A stretch of 64,000 bases of DNA. It comes from Macrothele yani. Taxonomy: Eukaryota > Arthropoda > Arachnida > Araneae > Macrothelidae. Positions 23,984-34,631 of this stretch are shown here, one piece after another. Within the stretch, counting starts at the first letter, position 1; each line of letters starts with the position of its first letter. Under the pieces are notes generated by a model that saw only the letters and a list, made by a program, of their open reading frames with translations, did no database searches and was not told where the DNA came from. The translations under genes and the position numbers were made by a program. The stretch lies in NCBI GenBank assembly GCA_039090855.1, contig CM077007.1, positions 15,735,515 through 15,799,514 of the forward strand, read 5' to 3'.

Positions 23984-24048
23984 TGAGTTCATTCAATTTT
24001 CAGAAAATATCAGATAGATAAGCCACTCGAAATTAACCACTCTCTGCC
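23984..24048. repeat. Internal duplication of hAT coding sequence
   Basis: About 65 bp (TTGAGTTCATTCAATTTTCA and following) repeat 21468-21536 in the same orientation. In transposase terms, a piece of the C-terminal region now lies at the element's 5' end. Confidence 0.85.
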
Positions 24049-24185
24049 ATCGCGAAAAATATGGAATTAACAGGTTTTCATGAAAATTTCGGAGATGTTT
24101 TACGAATTGCTTGAGGAACCCTTAGAGGGCCGTCGCGAAACCCCTGGGTTCCGTGGAACACACTTTGAGAACCACTGGACTAGAG

Positions 24186-25640
24186 CCTCAGACAGCGTTG
24201 CTTTCCTCATTTGCTGCGTTACTCAAAGCGGTCACTTATAGCGACGATTTACACTAATTCTTTCTCATTGATTACGTGCTAAACGGGTAAAACAATTGCG
24301 AGAAACTTAAGAAAAGAGAGAGAACATGTTTGAATGCCATGATGTCCGTGTCAGGAAGACTCACGTTCCCCCATTCATGCCTTAGGTAACGGAGCAGAGA
24401 ATAAATGATTCAAAGGGGGCGCTCATCACCTATGCTAGGCTTTACGGTTAGCACTTCTCTGATCAGAGGGAAAAAGGAATTGTTTTTTTATGAAACAGAT
24501 AGTTTTCGTAAAACTCGTCTGCTATGTGGCCATTTCTGTTTGGGGAGTGCAAAAGCTTTGCAGCTGTTACGACCCACCCCCGCCATTAATTAGGTAGTTA
24601 ATGGGCGTAGTGGATGTATGAAATTAATTAAGTATTAATTATGTTCGAGGCTTTATTGGAGTTTAAAAGTGTAAACAGCAGAAAAAGTTCTGTCGGATAA
24701 TAGGACAGAAAGGAAGCGAAGAATTCTCACTCGGGCTGGGTGGCCTGAGTTAGCGCTTTGCTAGATCATAAATCGTAGATCGCCGTCGACGCGCCAGTCT
24801 AAACAGGGAAAGGGATGCGTTTCGAAGAGGGCCACTTGTGGAAATGAATGAAGATGGGGGACAAGGGGTTTAACGAATAATCGTACATTCGTCGACTGTT
24901 TTGAGCATTTTCGAACAATTGCTCTCTTTCTGTGTGGTCCGAACTGAAAACAGGGTTTCGTATTTTGGCGTTAAAATAATAAAGAAATTTCAGCAGTTGT
25001 ATGTACGCTCTCCGATGTGAAAGGCTGGATTGAATGACTTGGATCTGCTATATGAATTGGGATAAATGAAGCAGCGAATCTCCCCGCATTTGGTAAGAAA
25101 CGGGGAAGCAACAACTCAGGGCAGCTGGAGAGGCCAGCTTGCCAAAGACAGCGGAATGCCTAAATCCGCGTGATAAAGCAGCAATTTCGGTGCTTGGAGC
25201 CGAATTAAATCAGCGACTGGTTTACCTATTGGAGTGACGTTAAGGAGAAATTCTGAAGTTGGCGAGTGAACGTCGGTCGAAGCGAAGCCTCGGGTTCGAG
25301 TCAAACTACGGCAGTGTGGAATCATCATCCCCATTCATCATCTCCTGGAGGAAGTTAAGAGTTGCGCTTATCTTATGAGGCAAAGCGAGCCTCCCTCACC
25401 AAAAGCCTGGATGTGTGTGTGTGAGTACGGTAGTGCCATGGGACGCAGCTCCCTCAATGAGATCGCCAATGTAAAAGGAAGTGTGTCAACTTACAGGCGA
25501 AATCACAATTTGGATATATTCTTGACAGCATCCATGTAAGTAGAAACATTTTGTTTTTATTGTCACATCTCCTACGCAATTAAGTGAGGAACTGAACTGT
25601 GAAATAAAAAGACTGAACTGTGGAATTTAAGTTCATTAAA
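24186..25640. other. Nothing recognised
   Basis: The stretch is mixed in composition and has no family matches in the window. A Tyr-rich or Leu-rich frame here has no support. Confidence 0.4.
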
Positions 25641-26000
25641 ACTCTCTAGCGGGAACAGAGTTAGGTCAAAGATGACCCAACGCTTATGATCAGCATACAA
25701 CTAATTTTTAGTCGTATGTGTGCCATTGTTATGTTTTTATAGCGAATTAAATGTTTGTCTAGGCAGTCAGCGCGTCTATAGAACACATTATTTATGTGTC
25801 CGCATGTGATTGGTTCAAATTGTTTAAGTGTATGCCCATATAATACAGTCTTCGCGCCAAGAACTACGTCTAAGGACCGCGGAAAAGAAATATAATAAAT
25901 TGCTCGGCTACGGTTATTAAATTGATTGACCGCGGTGAAATAGGGGCTGAGACCGTTACATTGGTGGTCAGCGACGGGATCGATATACCACAAACGTTAC
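25641..26000 (+). other. Possible LTR end plus primer-binding site relic
   Basis: The sequence ...GAGACCGTTACA ends near 25958 and is followed by TTGGTGGTCAGCGACGGGAT. An LTR ending in CA followed within two bases by TGG and a tRNA-complement-like stretch is the arrangement of LTR retrotransposons. No second LTR or gag/pol was seen, and the primer tRNA cannot be named. Confidence 0.3.
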
Positions 26001-26398
26001 GTTTGGTGGCAGCGGCCTATGTCGTAACACAGCCAATGCGTCAGCAAGCTGCGGCTGATTTTAGGCACCATTTGGTTCAAGTAGAGGGGTTTAAAAAAAT
26101 TGACTACGCGTACCTTTAGAAATTCTCCACTTCAGTGAAACATCGAGAAAACTTTTTTCTCAGAATTCTTACGTTATTGTTTGCTTTCTGGTTTAAATAA
26201 TGAAACAATTTGTTAATTAAATCTCTTCTGTGTCCATAGGTTTTTGGTTTTTCCAGATGATGTCGAATTCAAAAATACGTTTTATTCCACATATTTGCTT
26301 CTAAACAGTCGATTGAAAAAAGTTTCTTATCTTTCGATTCCATTTATGTCGAAGAGTATTTTAGGTATATTTACTTTGTCAAATTACGCATAAAATTT

Positions 26399-26413
26399 CC
26401 GCTAGGGGCGTAA
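26399..26413 (+). promoter_or_regulatory. CTCF-like motif, monomer type 1
   Basis: CCGCTAGGGGCGTAA, one G short of the CCGCTAGGGGGCG form of the CTCF recognition sequence. Binding is inference. Confidence 0.4.
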
Positions 26414-26543
26414 AAGTAAATTACGTTTTCCCCGATAACTCTTCTTCTAAAACTCCGATTTGAAAAATGTTTTCCTTTAGAGCATACAGCTCCTAATAAA
26501 ACATCTTTTGCATATAATTTCTAATTTTTGGTAAAAAATATTT

Positions 26544-26562
26544 TGGCCACCAGGGGACGTAA
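26544..26562 (+). promoter_or_regulatory. CTCF-like motif, monomer type 2
   Basis: TGGCCACCAGGGGACGTAA. Against the common vertebrate CTCF consensus TGGCCACCAGGGGGCGCTA it differs at two or three positions. Binding is inference. Confidence 0.5.
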
Positions 26563-26705
26563 GCCTTAATTTCCGATTCTGATATATTTGCAGCGAAATA
26601 TGAGCTACTAAAACTTCGATTGAAAAAAAAGTCTTTTGTAGACCGATACTACTCATGTCGACAAACCTTGTAGGAACATTTTTTTCTTAAAATAATGCAT
26701 GGTTT

Positions 26706-26724
26706 CTACGCAAGGGGGCGTAGA
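26706..26724 (+). promoter_or_regulatory. CTCF-like core, monomer type 3
   Basis: CTACGCAAGGGGGCGTAGA keeps the AGGGGGCG core. The 5' CCAC part is changed, so it is a weaker candidate. Confidence 0.35.
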
Positions 26725-26855
26725 CATATATATTATTTTTGTCAATATCTCTACTTCTAGGAGTCCAATTTGAAAAATTATTTCTTCGTTGGATAGTGTT
26801 TCCGGTGTGACATTATTCATATACTTTCAAAATTTTCAAGTAATTCATAAACGTT

Positions 26856-26932
26856 CCGCTAGGAGGCGTTTACGATGTACAATTTCGCCGCTAGGAGGCG
26901 TTTACGATGTACAATTTCGCCACTACGAGACG
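26856..26932 (+). repeat. Triplicated 32-bp unit with CTCF-like cores
   Basis: CCGCTAGGAGGCG occurs at 26856 and 26888, and a decayed CCACTACGAGACG at 26920. Each is followed by TTTACGATGTACAATTT. The spacing is exactly 32 bp, about three helical turns. Confidence 0.8.
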
Positions 26933-27071
26933 TTTACGATGTACAATTTTCGCCTTTTCCCACTATATCTCTGCTCCTAAATCTCCACTTTGAAAAATTC
27001 TTTCAGCTCCGGATACAGCTCCTGATGGGAAATGCTTTGCATATAATTTCGAATTTTTGTAAAAAATGGTT

Positions 27072-27090
27072 TGGCCACCAGGTGGCGTAA
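27072..27090 (+). promoter_or_regulatory. CTCF-like motif, monomer type 2
   Basis: TGGCCACCAGGTGGCGTAA. This is the best match in the window: only the T in AGGTGG (allowed in the consensus) and one base near the 3' end differ. Binding is inference. Confidence 0.55.
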
Positions 27091-27233
27091 GTCTTAATTT
27101 CCGCTTCTGATGTATTTGCAAAAAAATATGAGCTTCTAAAATCTCGGTTGGAAAAAAAGTCGTTTGTAGACCGATACTACTCATGTCGAGAAACCTATTA
27201 GGAAATTTTTGTTCTTAAAATAATGCATGGTTT

Positions 27234-27252
27234 CTAGGACAGGGGGCGTAGA
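27234..27252 (+). promoter_or_regulatory. CTCF-like core, monomer type 3
   Basis: CTAGGACAGGGGGCGTAGA. The AGGGGGCG core is intact, the 5' half weak. Confidence 0.35.
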
Positions 27253-27385
27253 TGTATATGTTATTTTTGTCGATATCTCTACTTCTAGGAGTCCGATTTG
27301 AAAAATTCCTTCTTTGTCGGATAGTGTTTCCGATTCAAAATGTGTTTCATATAAATTCGAAATTTTCAAGTAAATCATAGACTTT

Positions 27386-27400
27386 CCGCTAGGGAGCGCA
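27386..27400 (+). promoter_or_regulatory. CTCF-like motif, monomer type 1
   Basis: CCGCTAGGGAGCGCA, one G-to-A change from the CCGCTAGGGGGCGC form. Confidence 0.45.
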
Positions 27401-27530
27401 AAGGTAAAGTGCGTTTTTTGTATTGTTTCTGCTTCTAAAACTCCGATCTGAAAAATTCTTCCTATATCGCATACAACACCTGATGGAAAATCGTGTTCAT
27501 ATAATTTCTAGTGTTTGGTAAAGAATGGTC

Positions 27531-27549
27531 TGGCCACCAGGCGGCATAA
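27531..27549 (+). promoter_or_regulatory. CTCF-like motif, monomer type 2
   Basis: TGGCCACCAGGCGGCATAA. The 5' half is identical to the consensus, with changes in the 3' half. Confidence 0.45.
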
Positions 27550-28070
27550 GTGTTAATTTTTGCTTCTGATGTATTTGGAGCAAAATCTGGGATCCTGAAA
27601 CCTCGACTAAAATTTTTTTTTCTTGGACCAATACCTCTCATATTGAAAAACGTTTTGAGAATACTTTCTTCCTAAAATAATGCATGCGTTTCAAACCAGG
27701 GGATGTAAAGTCACATCCTATTTTTGTCAATATCTCTATTTCTAGGAGTCCGATTTGAAAAATTCTTTCTGTGTTGGATAGCGTTTCCGGTGCGAAATGT
27801 TTCTCATATAAATTCATATTTTTCTTAACACACAAGTCTGCAACCAGAAGACGTAAGCTCGCGATTCCGTTTACAGCAATATCTAAGGGAATAAAACCCG
27901 ATTGAAAAACTTCTTTCTTCCGTCAGATACTATTGTTTCCCATACCGGTTCCATTGACTTTGAATAGCTTTGATAAATTTAATTTGCGTCAGAACGGATT
28001 CAAAAGACGTGTTTATTACACCCGAAAATTCGGTGTCATCTTTCCTTTTGAGTTCGAGATTTAGTCGGAA

Positions 28071-28284
28071 ACTTTTTTTTATTTGATTGGAGATTTAATG
28101 ACCGCCGTGAGCAACTGAATGGGCTATAAGAAGTCACCCGTCCCTTATTTAGGGTCACTGGTTCCAGGGAAGGGAGAGAGCCAGTGCCGTAAGACAAAGA
28201 CAACATCCATGCCTCACCGGGATTCAAACCCGGACCCCTTTCGGAAGAATGATCAGAAGCCATCACTTAGACACTGGGGCGGCC
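28071..28284 (-). mobile_element. SINE family A copy
   Basis: A polyT start, the conserved GGTTCCAGGGAAGGGAGAGA and GGATTCAAACCC, and an end at CACTGGGGCGGCC. The flanking GAAAC words may be a short target duplication. Confidence 0.88.
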
Positions 28285-28755
28285 AGAAACATTTTGAAAT
28301 GATCAAAATGTGATCATTATAGCTACCATCAAATAGTGTCGTTTTTTGAGTTAGAAAGTCTATTTTCGTATTTTCAGTACGCTGTATTGTAACTTCCGCG
28401 GGAATTCACGGGACAGAAGATACAATTGATGCCTCTGCTTTTTTTCTTAAAATTCCGTTATTTGAGAAATGTTGGTGTTAGATATAAATATCAGAATAGA
28501 TTCAACTTCTGAGGTGGTTAAGGTTTTTTTTAGAGGAGTTTATCTACGGTAGCTGTTTTTGTTAGTGCATTTGGAAATAATGTTGTCACCCTCAGACCTC
28601 TGAAAGTTGTATTTTTTGCTTTGTTCGGGCACAGCTCTACGTTGAGTTGAATTTTTCTGTTCTTGCCATTCTTCTACCAAAATGTTTTTTTTTTAATTTC
28701 TTTGCGAGTGTTGCCTCCTAAGTGATTTCTTTTTAACATAATGAATAACATGAAG

Positions 28756-28920
28756 AAATCTACGGACTGTGAGCAATTTTCCAAATTTGAGGCCACTGGT
28801 TACATCGATGGGAGTGAGAGCCAGTAGCTCTGTAAGCCAAGCGTGCGACTCATGCCTTGAGTCCAGTGCAGGTCATTAGCCAGAAGTATTCACCTCTTAC
28901 CACTCAGCCATCCAGACAAC
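28756..28920 (-). mobile_element. SINE family A copy, badly diverged
   Basis: The order GTGAGCAA, GAGGCCACTGGTTAC, GGGAGTGAGAGCCAGT, CATGCCTTGAGTCCAGTGCA, CCACTCAGCCATCCAGAC follows the family A layout with heavy substitution. Confidence 0.55.
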
Positions 28921-29344
28921 TTAGTAGTTGCACCTCGGAATCAATAATTTGGAAAACATATTCAAATTTCTGATCAGGCGTTTCCTTTTTGAGTCTTCAC
29001 GTATTATAAATTTTATGGCACATGTTTGTTTAGTCTTAAATAGGTAGTGTGATATCCGATGAATTCATTAATTCTACGAATCCAATGAATTCATTAATTC
29101 TACGTCCCGCAGATCATAATACCAATTTTTTAATCAAGTGCGTCGAGAAGAAGTCATCCAGTGGCATACATACAATTGCGTTTTCCATTTATTTCGGAAA
29201 ACTTCCAATTTGGTTTCCAACGCTAAGGGGCAGACAATAAAGCGCTCTGACAGTGGTGTTAACAAATCGAAATAGATACCCTCTTGACAATGGACTACGT
29301 TTCAGTGCCATTACTTTCTGTGATTAAGTTTCGTGTTTTATTAT

Positions 29345-29514
29345 TTCATATTATTAAAAATATCAATAACATGGGATATTAAAGTACAAAACATACATTC
29401 TGGGTAGAAATGAATGTTTCTTGTTAGCATTCCATGCTATTGAGTCAAAAATTAATCGTATGATATAAAGAAATACAAAAATGTATAAGATATTCAACTT
29501 AAAATCTCTTCTGA
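29345..29514. repeat. Long direct repeat, copy 1
   Basis: It is about 75-80 percent similar to 31970-32145 (shared GAAATGAATGTTTCT, GCTCAAC/TTCAACTTAAAATCTCTTCTGAATA). It continues past the SINE A copy at 29524-29744. Confidence 0.75.
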
Positions 29515-29523
29515 ATAGATAAT

Positions 29524-29744
29524 GGCCGCCCCGGTGGCGCAGTGGTCTAAGCGACGGCTACAGATCATTCGTCCGAAAGGGGTCCGGGTTCGAATCCCGG
29601 TGAAGCATGGATGTTGTGTTTGTCTTACGGCACTGGTTCTCTCCCTTCCCTGGAACCAGTGGCCCTAAATTAGGGACGGGCGACTGCTTATAGCCCATTG
29701 AGTTGCTCACGGTGGTCGTTAAACCTTCAATAAAAAAAAAAAAA
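29524..29744 (+). mobile_element. SINE family A copy, well preserved, with target duplication
   Basis: It starts GGCCGCCCCGGTGGCGCAGT, has an intact box B (GGGTTCGAATCCCGG) and ends in an A tail. ATAGATAAT flanks it at 29515-29523 and 29745-29753. The paralogous segment at 32130 lacks the insert, which confirms the boundaries. Confidence 0.93.
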
Positions 29745-30006
29745 ATAGATAATGCCAGTAAACATTTAAAATACACTATTTGCCTAAATAAATAAATAAA
29801 AAACGAAGAACCCCGAGAAAATCGTTTGAAACCAATGAAAGTTCTCATACAAGTACCACAGTGTCGAATATGCAACTGATTAAAAAGTAAAAGCCAATAA
29901 TGAAATAATGGCCCACCACAGCGCATGGAAACCTCGCATCGAGGAAGGTATATCAAGAACAAAGCTCGCACTCAGGGACAATTGTAACAGCTGATTACGG
30001 TCGAGG

Positions 30007-31005
30007 ATGCCTCGACGTCGGATCCGTGAACAATATGAGCAGTTGCGAGAGGACGTACAATTGGGGTTGGTTGGTTAAGTCTTCGTATCGCCAGGCATTT
30101 GGGTCGGAACGACGCGGCAATCGGTTGATGATGTTGGCACGCACCAATGGGTTGAGGAGAAGACAACCCAATGGCATGCGGGTAGTGGACGGCCGAGGGC
30201 AACGACACAACGTGAGGATCGAGCGATTGTGACAGCAGCACGGACAGAATTGAATTCGTCGCTCTCAACCATCCGTAGTCATGTTGCGTCGTCCATAGGT
30301 ACGGAAGTGGACATCCGGACCGTTTTGGGAAGACTTGTGGCACGGGGACTACACTCGAGAAGGCCACTCAGCTGCCTACCACTCACCAGAAAACATAGCC
30401 GGTTTCTGTTGCAGTGGTGTCGCACAGGAGAAACATGGGTGTCCAGTGGCGTCGTGTTGTCTTCAGTGATGAGTCACGGTTTGCACTGGGCGATGATAAC
30501 GAGATCATACGTGTCTGGAGACGAGCCGGCCAGCGCACGGATACTGCCTTTGCCGTGGAACCGCACACGTCTGGCACACCGGGAGTGACAATCTGGAGAG
30601 CCATTTCCTGCAATAGCCGGTCACCTTTGGTAGTCCTCCGTACCAACCTCACGGCTCAACGGTACGTCGGTGACATTGTACGGCCTGTAACGTTTCCATT
30701 CTTGTCGCAGCATCACCGAGCAGTTTTTCAATAGGATAATGCCCGGCCGTACACGGTACGGCTCTCCCAAGACTGCTTCTGTAATGTCGACATCCTTCTA
30801 CGGCCAGTCCGATCGCCCGATCGAATTTGTTTGGGACATGATGGGACCCCACCTGCGCCCATGCCGGAATGTCGGCGAACTGGCCCGCAATTCGGACACC
30901 ATCTGGCAGGCTATACCTCAGGACAGTATCAGTGAACTCTATGCCTCTATGCCACGCCGTGTAACGGCTGGTATCCGAGCCAGAGATGGAGCTACAACGT
31001 ACTGA
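30007..31005 (+). pseudogene. Tc1-like transposase, broken
   Basis: Starts MPRRRIREQYEQLREDVQLG. The frame is lost, then resumes at 30229-30588 and 30414-30734 with the first Asp in VVFSDESRFALGDDNE. In the second motif a TAG precedes DNARPYT (30732). The final piece ends FVWDMMGPHLR...RARDGATTY. The third-motif Glu survives as PIEFVWD. I could not find convincing terminal repeats, so the element's limits are open. Confidence 0.85.
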
Positions 31006-31062
31006 CTTGTTCCACTCGTGTAGCTGTTTTGTACGAATAAATAGATTACCTTCTCTGGAATT

Positions 31063-31505
31063 GCAATAATTTCCTCTCCTATACATGTGCATTGCACATA
31101 CTAAGTTTTCATTTCGAGTGGATGTTTCTTTCTGGGTGCTTTCCTATACATGTGCAATCATTTCCTCTCCTATACATGTGCATTACACATACTAATTTCG
31201 GTTGGATGTTTCCTTTTGGGTGTTTCCCTATACATGTGCAATCATTTCCTCTCCTACACATGTGCATTGCACATACTAATTTTTCATTTCGATTGTATGT
31301 TTCCTTCTGGGTGCTTTCCCATAAATGTGCAATCATTTCCTCTCCTATACATGTGCATTGCACATACTAATTTTTCATTTCGATTGGATGTTTCTTTTTG
31401 GGTGCTTCCCTATATATGTGCAATCATTTCTTCTCCTATACATGTACATTGCACATACTAATTTTTCATTTCGATTGGATTTTTCCTTCTGGATGCTTCG
31501 TTTTT
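31063..31505. repeat. Tandem repeat, 91-bp unit, about five copies
   Basis: The start word GCAATCATTTCCTCTCC occurs at 31063 (variant), 31154, 31238, 31329 and 31420. The offsets are 91, 84, 91 and 91 bp. Each unit holds a CTATACATGTGCATTGCACAT near-palindrome. The array starts just after the Tc1 transposase remnant. Confidence 0.9.
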
Positions 31506-31510
31506 TTTTT

Positions 31511-31969
31511 GGTTTTTTTGGCAAACAGTGTACATACAAAATACAGAAATAAATATTGATTTTGTCATTAATATCTCACGCAATTTTCAGAAATACCAAC
31601 AACTCAGTTGCTTTTTCGAATCACAATTTTTGCTACTGAGTATTTAGACTGAGTAAAGGAGTACACTGAATGTAAATGTGGAAGTATAAAACATGAATTT
31701 TACGAAAAATTTAAATAATTTTTGTCATTTTCCCTCGCGATTATGATAAACATATTTATATGAAATTGTTTTTTTCATATAAATATAAAATATTTAATAT
31801 AAAATATATATACAAATATAAAGATATTATTTTTATGTTTAATAAATATAAAAAATATAATTATAAAATATTTATACGAAATAAGACAATTTTTCATATT
31901 TACATGAAATATTAAAGTATAAAACATTACTTTCACAGAGTATTCAAATGAATGTCTTAATCAGCATTC
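31511..31969. other. Extremely AT-rich stretch
   Basis: The part 31750-31920 is nearly pure A/T with ATAAATATAAAATAT words. Confidence 0.7.
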
Positions 31970-32200
31970 ATTATGGAAGACATCAGTAACATGGAACATT
32001 AAAATACAAAACATACATGGGAGAAATGAATGTTTCTCATTAGCATTTCATGTTATTGTGGAAAAAATGAATCATGGAATAATGAAGTGCAAAAATGTAT
32101 AAAATGCTCAACACTGAACTTAAAATCTCTTCTGAATACTTAATGTTACCGTGATAAATGTTGAAAACACATCCAAAATACTTTAATATGAAATATTAAT
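31970..32200. repeat. Long direct repeat, copy 2 (no SINE insert)
   Basis: The partner of 29345-29514 plus 29746-29790, 2.6 kb away in the same orientation. Confidence 0.75.
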
Positions 32201-34631
32201 TTTGTGCAGCATCGTGCTGAAGTAAGCTCATAAATATACCAGTATAAAAAAGGCACTAGAAACACTTCTAACATTTTTTTCAGGGGGCTCTATTTCCAGA
32301 TATAACAAAGGGAAAGGAAAAACGAACTGTCGACAATTTTTATTTCGTGTTTGTATAGCCAACATTGTGACTTTTTTTTTCTTTCAAATTTAACTCTTGG
32401 GATTCACTTTGGTTTATTATTATTCAAACTTACTAGTACTTACGGAATGAGTTTCACGTGCTCGTTTATTGCAAAGCACCTCTCAAAGTCAAAGGACGAC
32501 ATCCATTTTAATGAGCAAGAAAATTACTTCGATAAGAGAGACGACGTATTAAAACATAGTTATCTCGCAGATAACTGTGATAAAATGAACATTAGCGGTG
32601 GACATGTCGGCTGTTCCCGTTCATCTGAGAAATTCTTGTTACAAACTAAAAAGAGTAAAATGTTCTGCTTCATTTTGATTATTATGGCAAAAAGTAATGG
32701 CTCCTAAAATTCGATTTTTAAGCCCGGTAATTTCACTCCCGTGCTCTTAAAATGCCTACATACAAATTCATTTTTCCGTAAAAATAATGAAGAAGTGAAC
32801 GAAGTCCATATTCTCCAAGTTTCATGTGATTTATTACTTTACATGTAAACGACAAATAACCTTTCCCAATTTATTCCATGCTGTAGGCTGAAAAACGTTT
32901 AAACCTCTGGTTTCTTTCATACGACTGGGTGCTCTCCCTTGTCTATGTTTCCGTTATCCGATCTCTATCAAAATTACAAGAAACTCATTAATCTTGAAAG
33001 GAAACGGGATAATGGATTGCCATTTTCAGCAGGGCTGCAATAAAATTTCAGAACGCAGTGAATGACTGATTTAAGCCTAATAAGAGGGTCCTTTCAAAAG
33101 TTTTGCACACTGTGGTTACTCTCTTAAAAACAAATTTATTTCACAACATACCTTTACAGGCCTTCGAAGTTATCTCCATGTTTCTTTACGACAGTGGCCC
33201 AACATTTTGGCAAGTCTTGTATTCTGCACCAATTGAGGTACGAAACTTTATTTCACCCCTTCACGCACCTGAGAACCTTTATACAGGAAAAATCGTTTCC
33301 CAATCATACATTAGTTGGAACTGCTTTCTATAAGTTTGTCGCATCCCGAAACTCGACATTTTTTTCACCACGGCTTGTATGCCTTTGGCAAAAATGTGTT
33401 TGCTGCTGGCGGTGCTTATTTTGATTAATAAAGTTAATTCCCCCCCCCCTTCCCCCTATTTTGGGTGTTCGAATTTTTCATCGATATTTCGACATTGCAT
33501 ATGCAACAACCAATTACTAATTTCTCCAGGATAGTGATTTTTCCACCAGTTTGGAACAAAAATTAGGAACATGTTGCCTACCCACTCATCTACTAAATTT
33601 ATGCTGACAATAATTTTCACTTTCGCCCTTTCCTGTTTTCATCATAATTCAACAAGATAATCTGGTGTGCTGGTTTACATAAATATTTCAGTTCCTAAAC
33701 TCTAAAACTTTTTCTGAAATTCACGAACCGTTTTCCGTGATTTCTTTTCGTGAATTAACGAAGTATATTTCTGATGTACTTTTCCGTAAAATGACGGAAG
33801 AAACTGAATTTCACGGATTTCTCGTACGCCAGGAAAGTTCTGAATTTCCAGGAAACTTTTCCGCAATTCTTTTCTTATATTAACAGAAAAACTCAGTTCT
33901 TACTTTTTCTGTAGCCATATGACGAAACATTTCTCGCAATAAAAAAGATTCACGGGAAAACTTGGGGTTTGATTAACTGTTAAATTTCAATAATCTGCCG
34001 AAGCATTTTGTTTTGAAGTTCTGTAGCAAGGTCGAATATTTTTGATGGTATATCGCATGAATTTTGGTTATTGTGGAACAGGAGATTTCTTCTCCTTTCC
34101 ACCATTTTGTGAACCAGATATTATATATTGTGTTACATAAAAAACCGGGTACTTAATTGATTGTACACAGAAGATTGTACGATGTCTATGTATCAGTCGG
34201 TGAAATCCTTAAGACAAAAGCTATTTAGCTATCAAGAGTAAATTTTATATTTAGAAGTTTTGTACAATAATATAAAACAGTACATTCCACCTTCTCTTAA
34301 AGATAATTGAAGGTTATTGTCAGTTGAGAAAAAATCTCGAACTATAATTCATTCTATCGCTTCGAAAAATCACGATGAAAAAAATACGTAATTTGTAATA
34401 AGACCTCGTACAGAAAAAATAAAATGATTAGAAACTTATTCAAAAAAATAATAAGCTCCAATAGAAAATGCCTAAATCAGTCGTATTAATGTAAAAAAAT
34501 CATCATCGCCCAATTAGTTTTACCTTGAACGTGAGTCTGATTCTTGTGACTTTCTGCCGCAGTGGTTAAGACACACGGCTTTAACCCAAACGACTGGGCT
34601 CGACCACCCACCACAGGCGCAAAAAGGTTCT
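32201..34631. other. Nothing recognised
   Basis: An open frame of 118 codons at 32351-32707 (MYSQHCDFFFLSNL...) has no family resemblance. From 33690 to 33990, and again at 37850-38060 beyond the RTE insert, short words such as TTTTCCGT and ACGGAAA recur, which may mark an older repeat split by the RTE. Confidence 0.4.

Larger units (their letters stand above)
20614..24177 (-). mobile_element. hAT transposon (ZBED/Charlie-like) with nested LINE
   Basis: The ends are CAGAGGTTCTCAAACTTTGT on the left and CAGTGGTTCTCAAAGTGTGT on the opposite strand at the right, typical hAT termini. The 8-bp target duplication is GACGAGAG (20606-20613) and GACTAGAG (24178-24185), one mismatch. It codes for a hAT transposase on the minus strand and is interrupted by a non-LTR fragment at about 22650-23635. 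Confidence 0.85.
26250..28020 (+). repeat. Hierarchical satellite with CTCF-like boxes
   Basis: About ten monomers of 145-165 bp. Each runs: box with AGG-GGCG core, TTAATTTCCG-type link, TATTTG(C)AGC, then CTCCGATTTGAAAAATTC and a TTTCAAGTA or AATTTTTGGTAAAAAAT block. Three monomer types alternate (CCGCTAGG-, TGGCCACCAGG- and AAGGGGGCGTAG-box types), giving a higher-order repeat of about 457-465 bp that appears three times. One box is expanded three times at 26856-26932. A related copy lies on the opposite strand at 62990-63780. Confidence 0.85.

Noticed and set aside
26789..27835. Open frames of 60-75 codons inside the satellite (for example MSSIGLQTTFFPTEILEA)
   Set aside because: They repeat with the monomers and carry scattered stops; best seen as non-coding repeat.
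33103..33424. Open frames of 76 codons in two frames
   Set aside because: No motif, and composition follows the local AT-rich sequence.
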